In this document: positions 28,515-40,800 of the stretch, one piece after another | Position numbering within the stretch: the first letter of the stretch is position 1 | Layout: the number at the start of each line of letters is the position of its first letter | Assembly: GCA_029783825.1 (NCBI GenBank) | Contig: JAREIK010003089.1 | Span: 138,967-202,966 of the forward strand | Direction of reading: 5' to 3' | Source: Sapria himalayana | Taxonomy: Eukaryota > Streptophyta > Magnoliopsida > Malpighiales > Rafflesiaceae | DNA: 64,000 nucleotides | The notes under the pieces: model-generated | Seen by the model: only the letters and a program-made list of their open reading frames with translations | Told to the model about the DNA's origin: nothing | Database searches by the model: none | Program-made: the position numbers and the translations under genes

Positions 28515-30740
28515 CTAACTTGATTCATTATCATCAAGGTCTTGAACAAATTCTTTTATTTCAATAGGTTTGTTTGAGCTTCTCAACCAATCTTGTAGAC
28601 ATATGAGAACTTCTGCTGTAATAGGTGTTAAAGAACTCCTACATTTTTCTTAAGTTCTTCCCCCAATGCTAAATGTAGATTTGTAGGCCACAGTAAATGC
28701 TTGGATAGCAAATACATCCCTTCCTACATTTGCCAAAGAAGGACACCTAACCTCATTTACCTTCCACTAGTTTAGAAGATCAAAATCAATTCTATTTTTT
28801 TCAAGTTTGTCCTCCAAGTACCTATCCAACTCTTCCAAAGCTGCAACTTCTTGTTCTTTCTCCAATTCAACAAAAAAATAATCAACATAAGTATCACTAC
28901 CATCAATGAAATCATCATTTTTCTTCAATACAATAGAAGAGAAACATCTTCTTTTGATTCATCTTCATTTAAATCTTTATAATCTTCCAGCATCTCATTT
29001 AAAGCATTTATAAACTTTTTCACCAAATTTTTGGCCTATCCTTCTCCATAATGCTAAGTGTACTTAACCGTGATATATTTGAACTTATATCTAGGATCCA
29101 ACACTACTGCTACAAAAAGTATAATATTTGTTGACTGAAGAGAACCCCAATATTTGTTCAATTTATGCCTCATTTTCATACCCATTTTAGACATTATTGT
29201 ATCTCTACTATTTTCACAAAGCTCAATTTTTTTCAAAATTCGAATAATCTCAAGAAAATAAACACTAGGGGTAGAACATTATGAGCCAGATAATTTATAT
29301 GTTACCTCATAAAAAGTTTTCAAGAAATGAGCTAAAATTTTGGCGGTTGTTCAGTCTCTCTCAGTTGGAACGTTTGAACCAAACTCCTTCAAAAACCATT
29401 TGTCTTTGTTCTCCAACTTATCAAATTCTTTTTGATATTTTATATCAATTTGTAGCATCAAATATGTTGAATTCCATCTTGTCGGAAAATCTAATTGCAA
29501 TGAAGATCCATATGTCAAGTTTGCTTCTTCAACACATAACCAATTATATTCAATATATATAATATATTGAATACAATATGAAGTTATAATAATCATAACC
29601 AATTATGATTATTATGTGTTTATTATTATATATAATAAACATATCAAATGTTTTAGGACTCCTCCTCACATATTTCACCACACCTCTAATTTTTTGAATA
29701 GCACTCTCAACTACTGCAATGTCATCTCTAACAATTAAATTTAGGATATTAACACAACAACTCATATTAAAATGTTCGCCTCTCAAAGGTATTACACTTT
29801 TCTTCACAAGCCTTTTTTTCAATTGTTTAACCGCAACATCATTATTTGATGCATTGTCAATAGTAATGCACTTCAACATTCTCAAGCCCCATTCATTCAT
29901 TCAAAACTCAATAGCATTTCTAATATTAACTCTAGAATGACTTTTAATTACACCAAAATTCAAAAGGCTTTGATGCATATTCCATTTAAAATCAATGAAA
30001 TGGAACACTCAAACATATATAAGACAAATTTTGAATGCTAGTCCAAGTGTCGGTAGTCAATAAAACTCTACAACAATGAGATGATATGCTATCAAATAAT
30101 TTCTTCTTTTCCTTCACAAACAAAGAAAAATAATCCCTCAACTTAGAGTGCATAGATGGAATTTTAAATTGAGGCTCACTAACTTTACAAAACTCCTTAA
30201 ACTCATCCCTCTCAACAAAAAAAAATGCAATTCATCTTTTATGATCATTTTAACCAAAGCCTCCCTAACTAGTTGTTGATCAAATTTCCAACAAGTTAAT
30301 TTGTTTTCCTCTAAACTAGTACCTTTAGTGAAACACAACAAAGATTGTGACTTGTCATTACCTTTGTGAGCTTCTATTAATTCTTTTTTGTGTGGAAATT
30401 TCATACAAGTCTCTCTCAAGTATTTTTATTACCCCGAAGTACCTTGATCACTTTTTGCCATTTATTCTTTCATACACCATATACAAGCTGTCCTACCAGT
30501 TTCATTTCACTCTGAATCAACTAATATCTCATAAGTTTCCCAAACAGCAAACTTATACTTTTTATGAGCTTGATGTTTAGATGTACCATGACTTTCTTTT
30601 ACAATTGGAATTGAAGAACCTGTCGTAACAATAAAATGGTTCGTGAAAGGATGATGATTAGATTTACCAGTACTTTGATCATTTGAGATGTGATCATCTT
30701 CAATTTATTGTTTTGTTCGTTTAGCATTGGATTGTGCCAT
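28515..30740 (-). pseudogene. hAT transposase pseudogene (BED-type, RICESLEEPER-like), copy 1
   Basis: Would encode the DDE-family transposase that binds the element ends in the nucleus. Start ATG at 30738-30740 (MAQSNAKR), with a stop only a dozen codons on. A BED zinc finger follows (VWETYE near 30540; ACIWC near 30480-30495; GTSG, then two stops, then KYLRETC with Tyr where the His ligand is expected). Next come an MIIKDEL region near 30230, TTDTWTS at 30037-30063, TIDNASNND near 29850, TRWNST near 29470 and LDPRYK near 29090. The C-terminal dimerisation region has ELDRYLEDKL near 28830, WKVNE and GGRT. The frame shifts across the 29537-29636 insertion and again before the C-terminus. Two C-terminal stops (LN-stop-WK and GRT-stop) are visible. 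The expected catalytic Glu codon reads Lys (28680-28682). Ends at TAG 28515-28517. Confidence 0.93.
29537..29636. repeat. Satellite-derived filler inside hAT copy 1
   Basis: About 100 bp absent from copy 2, where 'caacacaacttaaacat' runs straight through. It contains 'gaatacaatatgaagttata', the same variant word found in the satellite at about 13931-13950. A 12-bp direct repeat ATAACCAATTAT (29536-29547 and 29595-29606) and three hairpins (such as ATAATCATAA / TTATGATTAT and GTTTATTAT / ATAATAAAC) are also present. This looks like templated insertion during repair. It disrupts the transposase frame. Confidence 0.8.
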
Positions 30741-31154
30741 CTACATTGCCATTAATTAATATGATATGTTAAGCATAAATACATATAAATATTTCAAACA
30801 AGCAAGCTCTACAAAACTTGTTGTAACACATTCAACTCACTTATTTGGCCCAACCACAACACCACAACCAATACTCAACAAAACTGACTGAGACACATAA
30901 TAATAATAATTAATCACTCAATTCCCATCATATAAACAAACCAAAAGGCTGGTGGGATCTAAGACATGGTGGAGGCAACCAGAAGTGCGACGGACAAGGG
31001 CTGGACCTAACTGAACATGGCTGGAACGGCGTGAGGTGGCCTGGAACTCATCGGAACAACAATAGGTGCGTCGGAATTGGATGGGCAGTAGCGGAATTGG
31101 TGGCATCTTCATGTATTATATATATATATATTCCTGGTTCTAGTATCAGTTTTT
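30741..31154 (-). other. hAT copy 1 leader, 5' of the transposase
   Basis: Non-coding stretch between the transposase start and the right terminus. It includes an open frame on the minus strand (30918-31112, starting MKMPPIPLLPIQF) that is also open in copy 2 (49899-50093). About a dozen amino-acid differences between the two and no recognisable domain suggest a chance frame in a GC-richer patch, not a protein under selection. A short (AT)n run lies at about 31117-31131. Confidence 0.5.
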
Positions 31155-31333
31155 TAGGATGGGATGGTTCTCGGGATAGATATTGCTTAAGATCCAGAAT
31201 CATCCCAAAAGAAAAAATACGTGATAGAATGAGACGGGAAAAGTCAAAGCCAACGGATTTTTCTTAGTCACAATTCTTTCAAGACAAGACATAGGGTAGG
31301 GTCGCGAATCTACGAGTCCAGTGAGCAGCCCTA
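31155..31333. promoter_or_regulatory. hAT copy 1 right terminal inverted repeat and subterminal region
   Basis: Ends GTCCAGTGAGCAGCCCTA, the imperfect complement of the left end (16 of 18 positions by eye). Subterminal words such as GGGATGG, CTCGGGAT and GAGACGGGA are related to the left-end GGGACGGG motifs. As the transposase points leftward, this end is the upstream side and would also hold its promoter; no TATA box can be singled out in this AT-rich context. Confidence 0.7.
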
Positions 31334-31341
31334 CTAAATGC
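31334..31341. repeat. Right target-site duplication of hAT copy 1
   Basis: CTAAATGC, identical to 27536-27543. The satellite monomer resumes in register after it. Confidence 0.95.
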
Positions 31342-31842
31342 ATATAAAGTTAAATCAATAAACTCCTAAACCCCATAATGCCTAAATACATAAACTATTA
31401 AACAGCTAAATACTTCTTAAAAATTAATAAATCTATTTTTTATTGCTATTTATTATATTTTTAAAGATTCATTTTAATTATTTATATTTTTAATTATATA
31501 TAAATATTAATTACAAAATAAATTGAGTTAGACAAATATAATTTATATAAATTATTTTTCATCAAAAAATTATTGATAAACTTTTTAAAAGAAAAAAAAA
31601 TTTCAAAATAAAAAATTATTATATAGTAATATATTTTGCTTTTCTTCCGAATCATTTTAGGTTTTGTAATTATATTTTAATTGATATCTATCTTATTAAT
31701 AATAGATTATTAATTTATTATTTAATCATTATTAGAATATTTATCAATAAAATTGTTTTTATTGAATTTATATGATATATAAATATAATGATTATTATAA
31801 CTAAATATTGTATTCACATTTGAAAAAAATTTAAAAATTATT

Positions 31843-31874
31843 ATATTTTCAAAGGTTATAACCTTTGAAAATAT
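31843..31874. repeat. Monomer palindrome (32 bp, perfect)
   Basis: Centred between 31858 and 31859, arms ATATTTTCAAAGGTTA and complement. Identical core to the A-orientation monomers although this array is inverted, as expected for a self-complementary element. Confidence 0.9.
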
Positions 31875-34800
31875 CAAAAAATAATAAAAATAATTTTTTT
31901 TATTTTATTTTTTTAATAAAACCTATAAACCACTAAATGCATACACAGTTAAATTAGTAAACTTATAAACCTCATAATGCTAAATACATAAACCATTAAA
32001 CCACTATATACTACTTAATAATTAATAAATGTAATTTTTATTTCTAATTATTATAATTTTAAATATTCATTTAATTATTTATAAGTTTTTTTTATAGAAA
32101 TATTTATTACAAATTAAATTATGAGAGCGCCATATATATTTTAATTAATTTATTTTTAATCAAAAAAAATATATGCTTATAAAAGAAGTAGAAATTTAAA
32201 AATTAAAAATTATTATCTAGTAATATATTTTACTTTAATTTTTTTTCAATTTGGGTTTTGTAAATATTTTTTAATTAATATCAATCTTTTTATTAATAGT
32301 TTATTATTTTAAATTTTGATAATTATTATATTATCTATCAATAAAATTGTTTATATTGAATTAATATGATATATAATTATTAATATTATTATAATTAAAT
32401 ATTGTTTTCACATTTCAAAAAATTTTAAATATTTTTATATTTTCAATGGTTATAATCTATGAAAATGATAAAAAAGTACAATTGTTTTTTTTATTTTATT
32501 TTATTGTTTAAATAAAACCTATAAACCACTAAATGTCTAAAAACATAAATTGCTAAACGCCTAAATGATAAAACCTTTAAATACTTAAATTATTAAACAG
32601 GTGTACATTAATAAAAAATCATAAATCTCAATTTAATTTTTATTAAGTATAATTTTAAATTTTTATTTTAATTATTTATTAGTTTATTTTTATAGAAATA
32701 TTAATTACAAAATAAATTATTAGTGAGACAGATCTAATTTAAATAATTTATTTTTCATTAAAAAAAAATATATCCTTATAAAAAGAGGTAAAATTTTAAA
32801 AACAGAAATCTATTATTTAGTAATATATTTTATTTTTATTTTGAATCATTTTAGATTTTGAAATTATATTTTAATTTATATCATTCTTATTAATAATAGT
32901 TTATTAATTTTGTATTGATCATTATTATAATATCTATTAATAAAATTATTTATTTTGAGTTTACATTATATATAATTATTAAGATTATTATTACTGAATA
33001 TTATATTCACATTTAAAAAAAATTAAAAATTATTATAATTTCAAAGTTTATAAACTTCAAAAATTAAAAAAATCAAAAAATTTAATTTTTTATTCTTTTA
33101 TTCTTTAAATAAAAACTGTAAATCACTAAAGTCCTAAACACTTAAATCACTAAACCCCAAAATAACTAAATACTTAAACCGTTAAACTAGTATATCCTGA
33201 ATAATAAATAATAATTCTCAATTTTATTTGTATTCATTATAATTTTAAATATTCATTTTAATTATTTATTACTTTATTTTTATATAATTATAAATTAAAG
33301 ATAAATTATGTGGAAGACAAATATAATTTAAATAATTTACTTTTAATAACAAAAAATAAAAACTTATAAAAAGAAGCAAAACATCAAAAAAATTATTATC
33401 TAGTATTATATTTTACTTTGATTTTGAATAAATTTAGGTTTTGCAAATATATTTTAAATAATATCTATCTTATTTATAATAGTTTATTAATTTATTTTTT
33501 GATCATTAATATAATATCTATCAATATAATTGTTTATATTGAATTTATATGATATATAATTATTAATATTATCAAAACTAAATATAGTTTTCACATTTCA
33601 AAAAAATATAGAAATTGTTATATTTTCAAAGGTTGTAACCTTAAAAAATGAGAAAAAATAACAAAAAATAAATTTTTTGTTATATCATTATTTAAATAAA
33701 ACTTATAAACCATTAAATAACTAAACCCATAAATCACTAAACTCATAAACCAAGAATCCCCTAAATACTTAAACCTTTAAACTCGTAAACCTTAAATATA
33801 ATTTAAATAATTTATTGAAATATTAATTCCAAAATAAATTATGAGTGATACAAATATAATTTAAATAATTTATTTTTTATCAAAAAAATATATAATATTA
33901 TAAAATGAGGCAAAAACTAAAAAACAAAAATTATTATTAGGTAATAAATTTACTTTGATTTTTAATCATTTTAGTTTTTGTAATTAAATTTCAATTTATA
34001 TTATCATATTAATAATAGTTTATTAATTTATTTTTTGATAATTGATATAATATCTATCAATAAAATTGTTTATATTTAGTTTATATTATATTGTTATAAT
34101 GATTATTATTACTAAATATTGTATTCACATTTTTAAAAAATTTTAAATTATTATATTTTCGAAGGTTATAACTTTGAAAATTTGAAAAAATATCAAAAAT
34201 AATTTATTTGTTATTTCATTGTTTAAATAAAACATATAAACTTCTAAATGCCTAAATACTAAAATGAATAACTTCTATATCTCGAAAAGCCTAAATAGAT
34301 AATTATTTTAATCATTTATATACTAAATAATAAACAATAAATCTCATTTTTATTTTTTTCATTATAATTTTAAATATTCATTTTATTTATTTATTTGTTT
34401 ATTTTTATATAAATATTAATTACAAAATAAATTATGAGTTAGACATTTATAATTTATAATTATAATTTTTCATCATTAAAATATAGATAAACTTATTAAA
34501 AGTAAAAAAAATTAAAAACAAAAAATTATTATATAATAATATAATTTGCTTTGCATCTGAATCATTATAAGTTTTGTAATTATATTTTAATTGTTATCTA
34601 TCTTATTAATAATAGATCATTAATTTATTTTTTGATCATTATTAGAATAATTATCAATAAAATTGTTTATATTGAATTTCTTTGATATTTAAATATAATG
34701 ATTATTATTAATAAATATTGAATTCACTTTTGAAAAAAATTTTAAAATTATTATATTTTCAAAGATTATTATCTTTGAATATGTGAAAAAATAAAAAAAA

Positions 34801-37800
34801 ATATATTTTTTGATATTTTATTGTTTATATAAAACCTATAAACCACTAAAATCCTAAACACTTAATTCAATGACTCCTAAAAATCTAAAACCCTAAATAA
34901 TAAATAATAATCCTTTTAAATAATTAACCCTAAATAATAAATAATAAATCTTACTATTATTGTTTTTAATATAATTTTAAAAATTCATTTAAATTATTTA
35001 TTTGTTTATTTTTATATAAATATTAATTACAAAATAAATAATGAGTGAGACAGATATAATTTAAATAAATTATTTTTTATGAAAAAAAAATAAGCTTATA
35101 AAAATAAACAAAATTTCAAAAATTTAAAATTTTTTTTAGTAATATAATTTACTTTGATTTTGAATTATTTTGGTTTCTACAAATATATTTTAATTAATAT
35201 CTATCTTATTAATAATAGTTTATTATTTTATTTTTTGATCATTATAATATTATATATTAATAAATTTTTTTATATTGAATCTACAACAAATATAATTTTT
35301 AAGATTATTATAACTTAGTTTGTATTCCTATTTAATAACTATTAAAAAATTATTATATTTTTAAAGGTTATAACATTTGAAAATCACGAAAATTCATAAA
35401 AATAAAAATTTTGTTATTTCTTTGATTAAATAAAAACTATAAACACCTAAAGTGTAAACATATAAATCAATATACTCATTAACCCCAAAACCATAAAAAA
35501 CTTAAACAATTAAATAGTTATACCCTAAATAATAAATAATAAATCTCATTTTTATTAGTATTCATTATAATTTTAATTACACATTTTAATTATTTATTAG
35601 TCTTATATCTTACTTTGATTTTCAATAAATTTATATTTTAAAAAATATCTATCTTATTAATAATAGTTTATTAATTTATTTTTTTCTCATTAATATAATA
35701 TCTATCAATATAATTATTTATATTGAATTAACATGATATATAATCATTAAGATTATCATAACTAAATATAGTATTAACACATAAAAAAAATTTAAAAATT
35801 GTTATATTTTCAAAGGTTATAACCTTCAAAAATCAGAAAAAATAACAAAAATAAATTTTTTGATATATCTTTGTTTAAATAAAACTTATAAACCATTAAA
35901 TGTCTAAATACATAAATCTCTAAACTCCTAAACCCAGAAGCCACTAAATACCTAAACTTAAAACTCGTAAACCTTAAATATAATATAAATAATTAATAGA
36001 AATTTTAATTACAAAATAAATTATGAGTGAAAAATAATTTAAATAATATATTTTTCAACCAAAAAAAATATAAGCTTATAAAATGATGCAAAAAGTAAAA
36101 AAACTTTTATTATTTAGTAATAAATTTTACTTTGATTTTGAATTATTTTAGGTTTTTAATTATATTTTAATTTATATCTATCATATTAATAATAGTTTAT
36201 TAATTTATTTTTTGATAATTGATATAATATTATCAATAAAATTGTTTATATTTAGTTTATCTTATAGATAGTTATAATAATTAATATTACTAAATTTTTT
36301 ATTCATATTTAAAAAAAATTTAAAATTATTATATTATCAAATGTTATGACATTTGAAAAAATAAAAAAAAATCAAAAATAATTTTTTTGTTATTTCATTG
36401 TTTAAATAAAAGCTATAAATCATTAAATGCCTAAATACTCAAATCAATAACTTCTAAATCTCGAAAACCCTAAATAGATAAATTTTTTAAACAGGTATAA
36501 CCTAAATAATAAATAATAAATCTAATTATTATTTTTTTGATTATAATTTTAAATATTCATTTTATTATTTATTTGTTTATTTTTATATAAATATTAATTA
36601 CAAAATAAATTATAAGTTAGACAAATATAATTTATATAAATTATTTTTCCACAAAAAATATAGATAAACTTATTAAAAGAAGACAAAAATTAAAAACAAA
36701 AAATTATTATATAGTTATATATTTTACTTTGTTTCAGAATCATTTTTGGTTTTGTAATTATATTTTAATTGATATCTAATTTATTAATAAAATATTATTA
36801 ATATGTTTTTTGATCATTATTATAATATCTATCAATAAAAATATTTATATTTAATTTATATGATATATAAATTTAATAATTATTATAACTAATATATTAT
36901 TCACTTTTGAAAAAAAATTTAAAATTATTATATTTTCAATGATTAAAACCTTTGAACTTGTGAAAAAACAAAAAAAAATATTTTTTTGTATTATTTCATT
37001 GTTTAAATAAAACCTATAAATCACTAAATGCCTAAACACTTAAATCACTAAACTACAAAATTCCAATACTCCTATATAGATAATCCTTTAAATCAGTATA
37101 CCCTAAATAATAATTAATAAATTTCATTTTTATTTGATTTCATTATAATTTAAAAAATTCATTTTGATTGTTTTGTTTTTTATTTTTATATATGTATTAA
37201 TTATAAAATAAATTATGAGTTAAAAATATAATTTATAAAAATTATTTTTAATCAAAAAATTGATAATCTTATAAAATTAATAAAAATTTAAAAACAAATA
37301 ATTATTATTAGTGATATATTTTGCTATGATTTTGAATCATTTTATGTTTTGATATTATATTTTAAGTAATATCAATCTTAATCATAAAAGATTTTAAATT
37401 TATTTTTTTATAATTATTAGAATATCTATGAATAAAATTGTTTATATTGAATTTATTTGATATATAATTATTATGATTATTATAAATAAATATTTTATTC
37501 ACTTTTGAAACAAATTTAAGAATTAATATATTTTCAAATGTTTAATCTTAAAAAATGAGAAAAAATAATAAAAAAAATATTTTGTCATTTTATATTTTAA
37601 ATAAAACTTATAGACTAATAAATGCTTACTTAGTTAAATTAGTAAGCTCATAAACCCCTAAATACATAAACATTTTAACATCTATATACTACTTAATAAA
37701 TAATAAATCTCATTTTTATTATTATTTATTATAATTTTAAATATTCATTTTAATTATTTATAGTTTAATTTTTTAGAAAAATTAATTACAAAATAAATTT

Positions 37801-40800
37801 TGAGTGAGACAAATATTATTTAAATAATTTATTTTTAATCAAAAAAAATATAAGCTTATAAAAAAAATTTTAAAAATTAAATATTATTATTTAGTAATAT
37901 ATTTTCATTTGATTTTGAATCATTTTGTGTTATGTAAATATATTTTAATTAATATTTATATTATTAATAATAGTTAATTAATTTAATTTTTGATCATTAT
38001 TATAATATCAATCATTAAAATTGTTTATATAGAATTTATATGATATATAATTAGTAAGATTAATATAATTATACATAGTATTCACATTTCAATAAATTTT
38101 AAAAATTATTTTATTTTCAAAGGTTATAACCTTTGAAAATCAGAAAAAATCTAAAAATTTTTTTTTATTATATAAATAAAACCTATAAACCACTAAATAC
38201 CTAAAAGCCTAAATTGATAAACTCCCAAACGACAAAACTCCTAAATAATCAAACCATTAAACTGGTATACCACATATAATAAATCATAAATCTCATTTTA
38301 ATTTGTATTCATTATAATTTTTAATATTCATTTTAATTATTTATTGTTAATTTTTTATAGAAATATTAATTACAAAATAAATAATGAGCGAGACAACAAT
38401 AATTTTGATAATTTATTTTTAAACAAAAAAATATATATGCTTATAAAAAGAAGTAAAAATTTAAAAACAAAAAATTATTATTTAGTAAAATATTATACTT
38501 TGATTTTGAATAATTATATATAGGTTTTGCAATTATATTTTAATTACTATCAATCTTATTAAGAATAGTTTATTAATTTATTATTTGATCAATTTTATAA
38601 TATCTAACAATAAAATTACTTATATTGAATTTAAATGTTTTATAATTATTAAGATTATTATAACTAAATGTCATATTTACATTTGAAGAAAATTTAAAAA
38701 TTATTATATTTTCAAAGGTTATAACCTTCAAAAATGATAAAAAGTCACAAAAATAATTTTTTTATTATTTTATTATTTAAATAAAACTTATAAACCACTA
38801 AATGCCTAAACATTTATATCTCTAGACTTCTAAATCCCAAAACCCCCTAAATACTTAAACCATTAAACCTATATAACCTAAATAATAAATTATAAATCTC
38901 ATTTTTATTTGTATTCATTATAATTTTAAATATTAATTTTAATTATTTTTTAGTTTATTTTTAATGAAATATTAATTACAAAATACATAATGAATGAGGC
39001 ATATATAATTTAAAAAAATTATATTTTATAAAAAAAATATAAGATTATAAAAATAAACAAAATTTCAAAAATTTAAAATTTTATTTAGTAATATAATTTA
39101 CTTTGATTTTGAAATATTTTGGTTTCTGCAAATATATTTAATTAATATTTATCTTATTAATAATAGTTTATTAATTTATTTTTTGATCATCAAATTAATA
39201 TATAATAATATAATTTTTTATACTGAATTTACATCAAATATAATTATTAAGATTATTATAACTAAGTATTGTATTAATATTTTAGAATAATTAAAAAATT
39301 ATTATATTTTCAAAGGTTATAACCTTTGAAAATCACGAAAATTCATAAAAATAAATTTTTTGTTATTTCATTGATTAAATAAAACCTATAAACCAATAAT
39401 GTTCAAACATATAAATCAATAAACTCTTTAACCCCATAACCACAAAAAACTTAAACCATTAAATAGGTATACCATAAATAATAAATCATATATATTTTTT
39501 TATTAGTATTCATTATAATTTTAAATATTCATTTTAATTTTTTATCAATTTATTTTTATAGAAATATTAGTTACAAAATAAATTATTAGTGAGACAGATA
39601 TAATTTAAATAATTTATTTTTCATCAAAAAATTCTATATGCTTATAAAATGAGCCAAAATTTTTAAAATAGAAAATTATTATTTAGTAATATATCTTATT
39701 TTGATTTCGAATCATTTTAGATTCTACAATTATATTTTAATTTATATCATTCTTATTAATACTAGTTTATTAATTTATTTATTGATCATTATTTTATTAT
39801 CTATTAATAAAATTTTTATATTTAGTTTACATTATATATAATTATTAAGATTATTATAACTAAATATTATTTTTACATTTAAAAAAATTAAAAATTATTA
39901 TATTTTCAAAGGTTACAACCTTCAAAAATTAAAAAAATTCAAAAAATTTAATTTATTGTTTTTAATTCTTTAGATAATAACTATAAATCACTAAAGGTAT
40001 AAACACTTAAATCACTAAACTCCTAAACCCAAAAACACCTAAATACTTAAACCATTAAACAGGTATATCCTGAATAATAAATAATAAATCTCAATTTTAT
40101 TTGTATTCATTATAATTTTAAATAATTATTTTAATTATTTATTAGTTTATTATTATAGAATTATAAATTACTAAATAAATTATTCGTAAGATAAATTAAT
40201 TTAAATAATTTATTTATAAAAACAAAAATATAAATTTATAAAAAAGCAAAACATTAAAAAAATTATTATTAAGTAATATATTTAACTTTGATTTTAAATA
40301 AATTTAGATTTTGCAAATATATTTTAAATAATATCTATCTTGTTAATAATAGTTTATTAAATTTTTTTTGATCATTATTATAATATCTAGGAATGTATTT
40401 ATTTATATTGAATTTAAATGACTTATAATTATTAAGATTATTATAACTAAATATTATATTTACATTTGAAAAAAATTTAAAAATTATTATATTTTCAAAG
40501 GTTATAACCTTCAAAAATTTAAAAATTAATAAAAATAATTTTTTTGCTATATCATTGTTTAAATAAAACTTATAAACCACTAAATGCCTAAACACTTAAA
40601 CCTCTAAACTCTTAAATACAATAGCTCATAAATACTTAAATGTTTAAACTCGTAAACCTTAAATATAATTTAAAAAATTTATTAAAATATTAATTACAAA
40701 ATAAATTATGAGTGATACAAATATAATTTAAATAATTTATTTTTCAATAAAAAAAATATAAGCTTATAAAAAGAAGCAAAAACTAAAAAAAATTATTATT

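Larger units (their letters stand above)
27544..31333 (-). mobile_element. hAT transposon, copy 1 (complete ends, dead transposase)
   Basis: 3,790-bp element with perfect 8-bp target duplications. The terminal inverted repeats are imperfect: TAGGGGTGCTCATGGGAC at the left and, reading inward from the right, TAGGGCTGCTCACTGGAC. The ends are rich in GGGACGGG-type words, which in plant hAT elements are candidate transposase-binding motifs. The transposase lies on the minus strand at 28515-30740. About 590 bp of leader lies to its right and about 970 bp of non-coding sequence to its left. Relative to copy 2 it carries an extra piece of about 100 bp at 29537-29636. It is inserted in the telomere-like block of a B monomer. 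Confidence 0.96.
24385..34800. repeat. Higher-order block, copy 1 (paired with 43500-54540)
   Basis: The order of landmarks is the same in the two blocks: Y junction (24535 / 43655), 'cc.ctata' variant (25640 / 44745), 'aagttaaat.agtaaac' variant (26210 / 45300), X junction (26985 / 46075), hAT (27544 / 46626), 'ggaagacaaatata' variant (33310 / 53035) and Y junction (33780 / 53505). The offset is about 19.1 kb on the left. Right of the hAT it changes because copy 2 keeps about 0.75 kb more satellite, including an X junction at 51115. The left edge coincides with a palindrome. Confidence 0.75.

Noticed and set aside
29281..29562. Plus-strand open frames across the hAT (29281-29562, 29719-29940, 48357-48560)
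   Set aside because: They lie opposite recognisable transposase motifs on the minus strand and are shadows of that gene.
30918..31112. A small leader protein of the hAT (also 49899-50093)
   Set aside because: Open in both copies, but with many amino-acid changes, no recognisable domain and no sign of constraint. A frame of about 64 codons in a GC-richer patch is easily due to chance.
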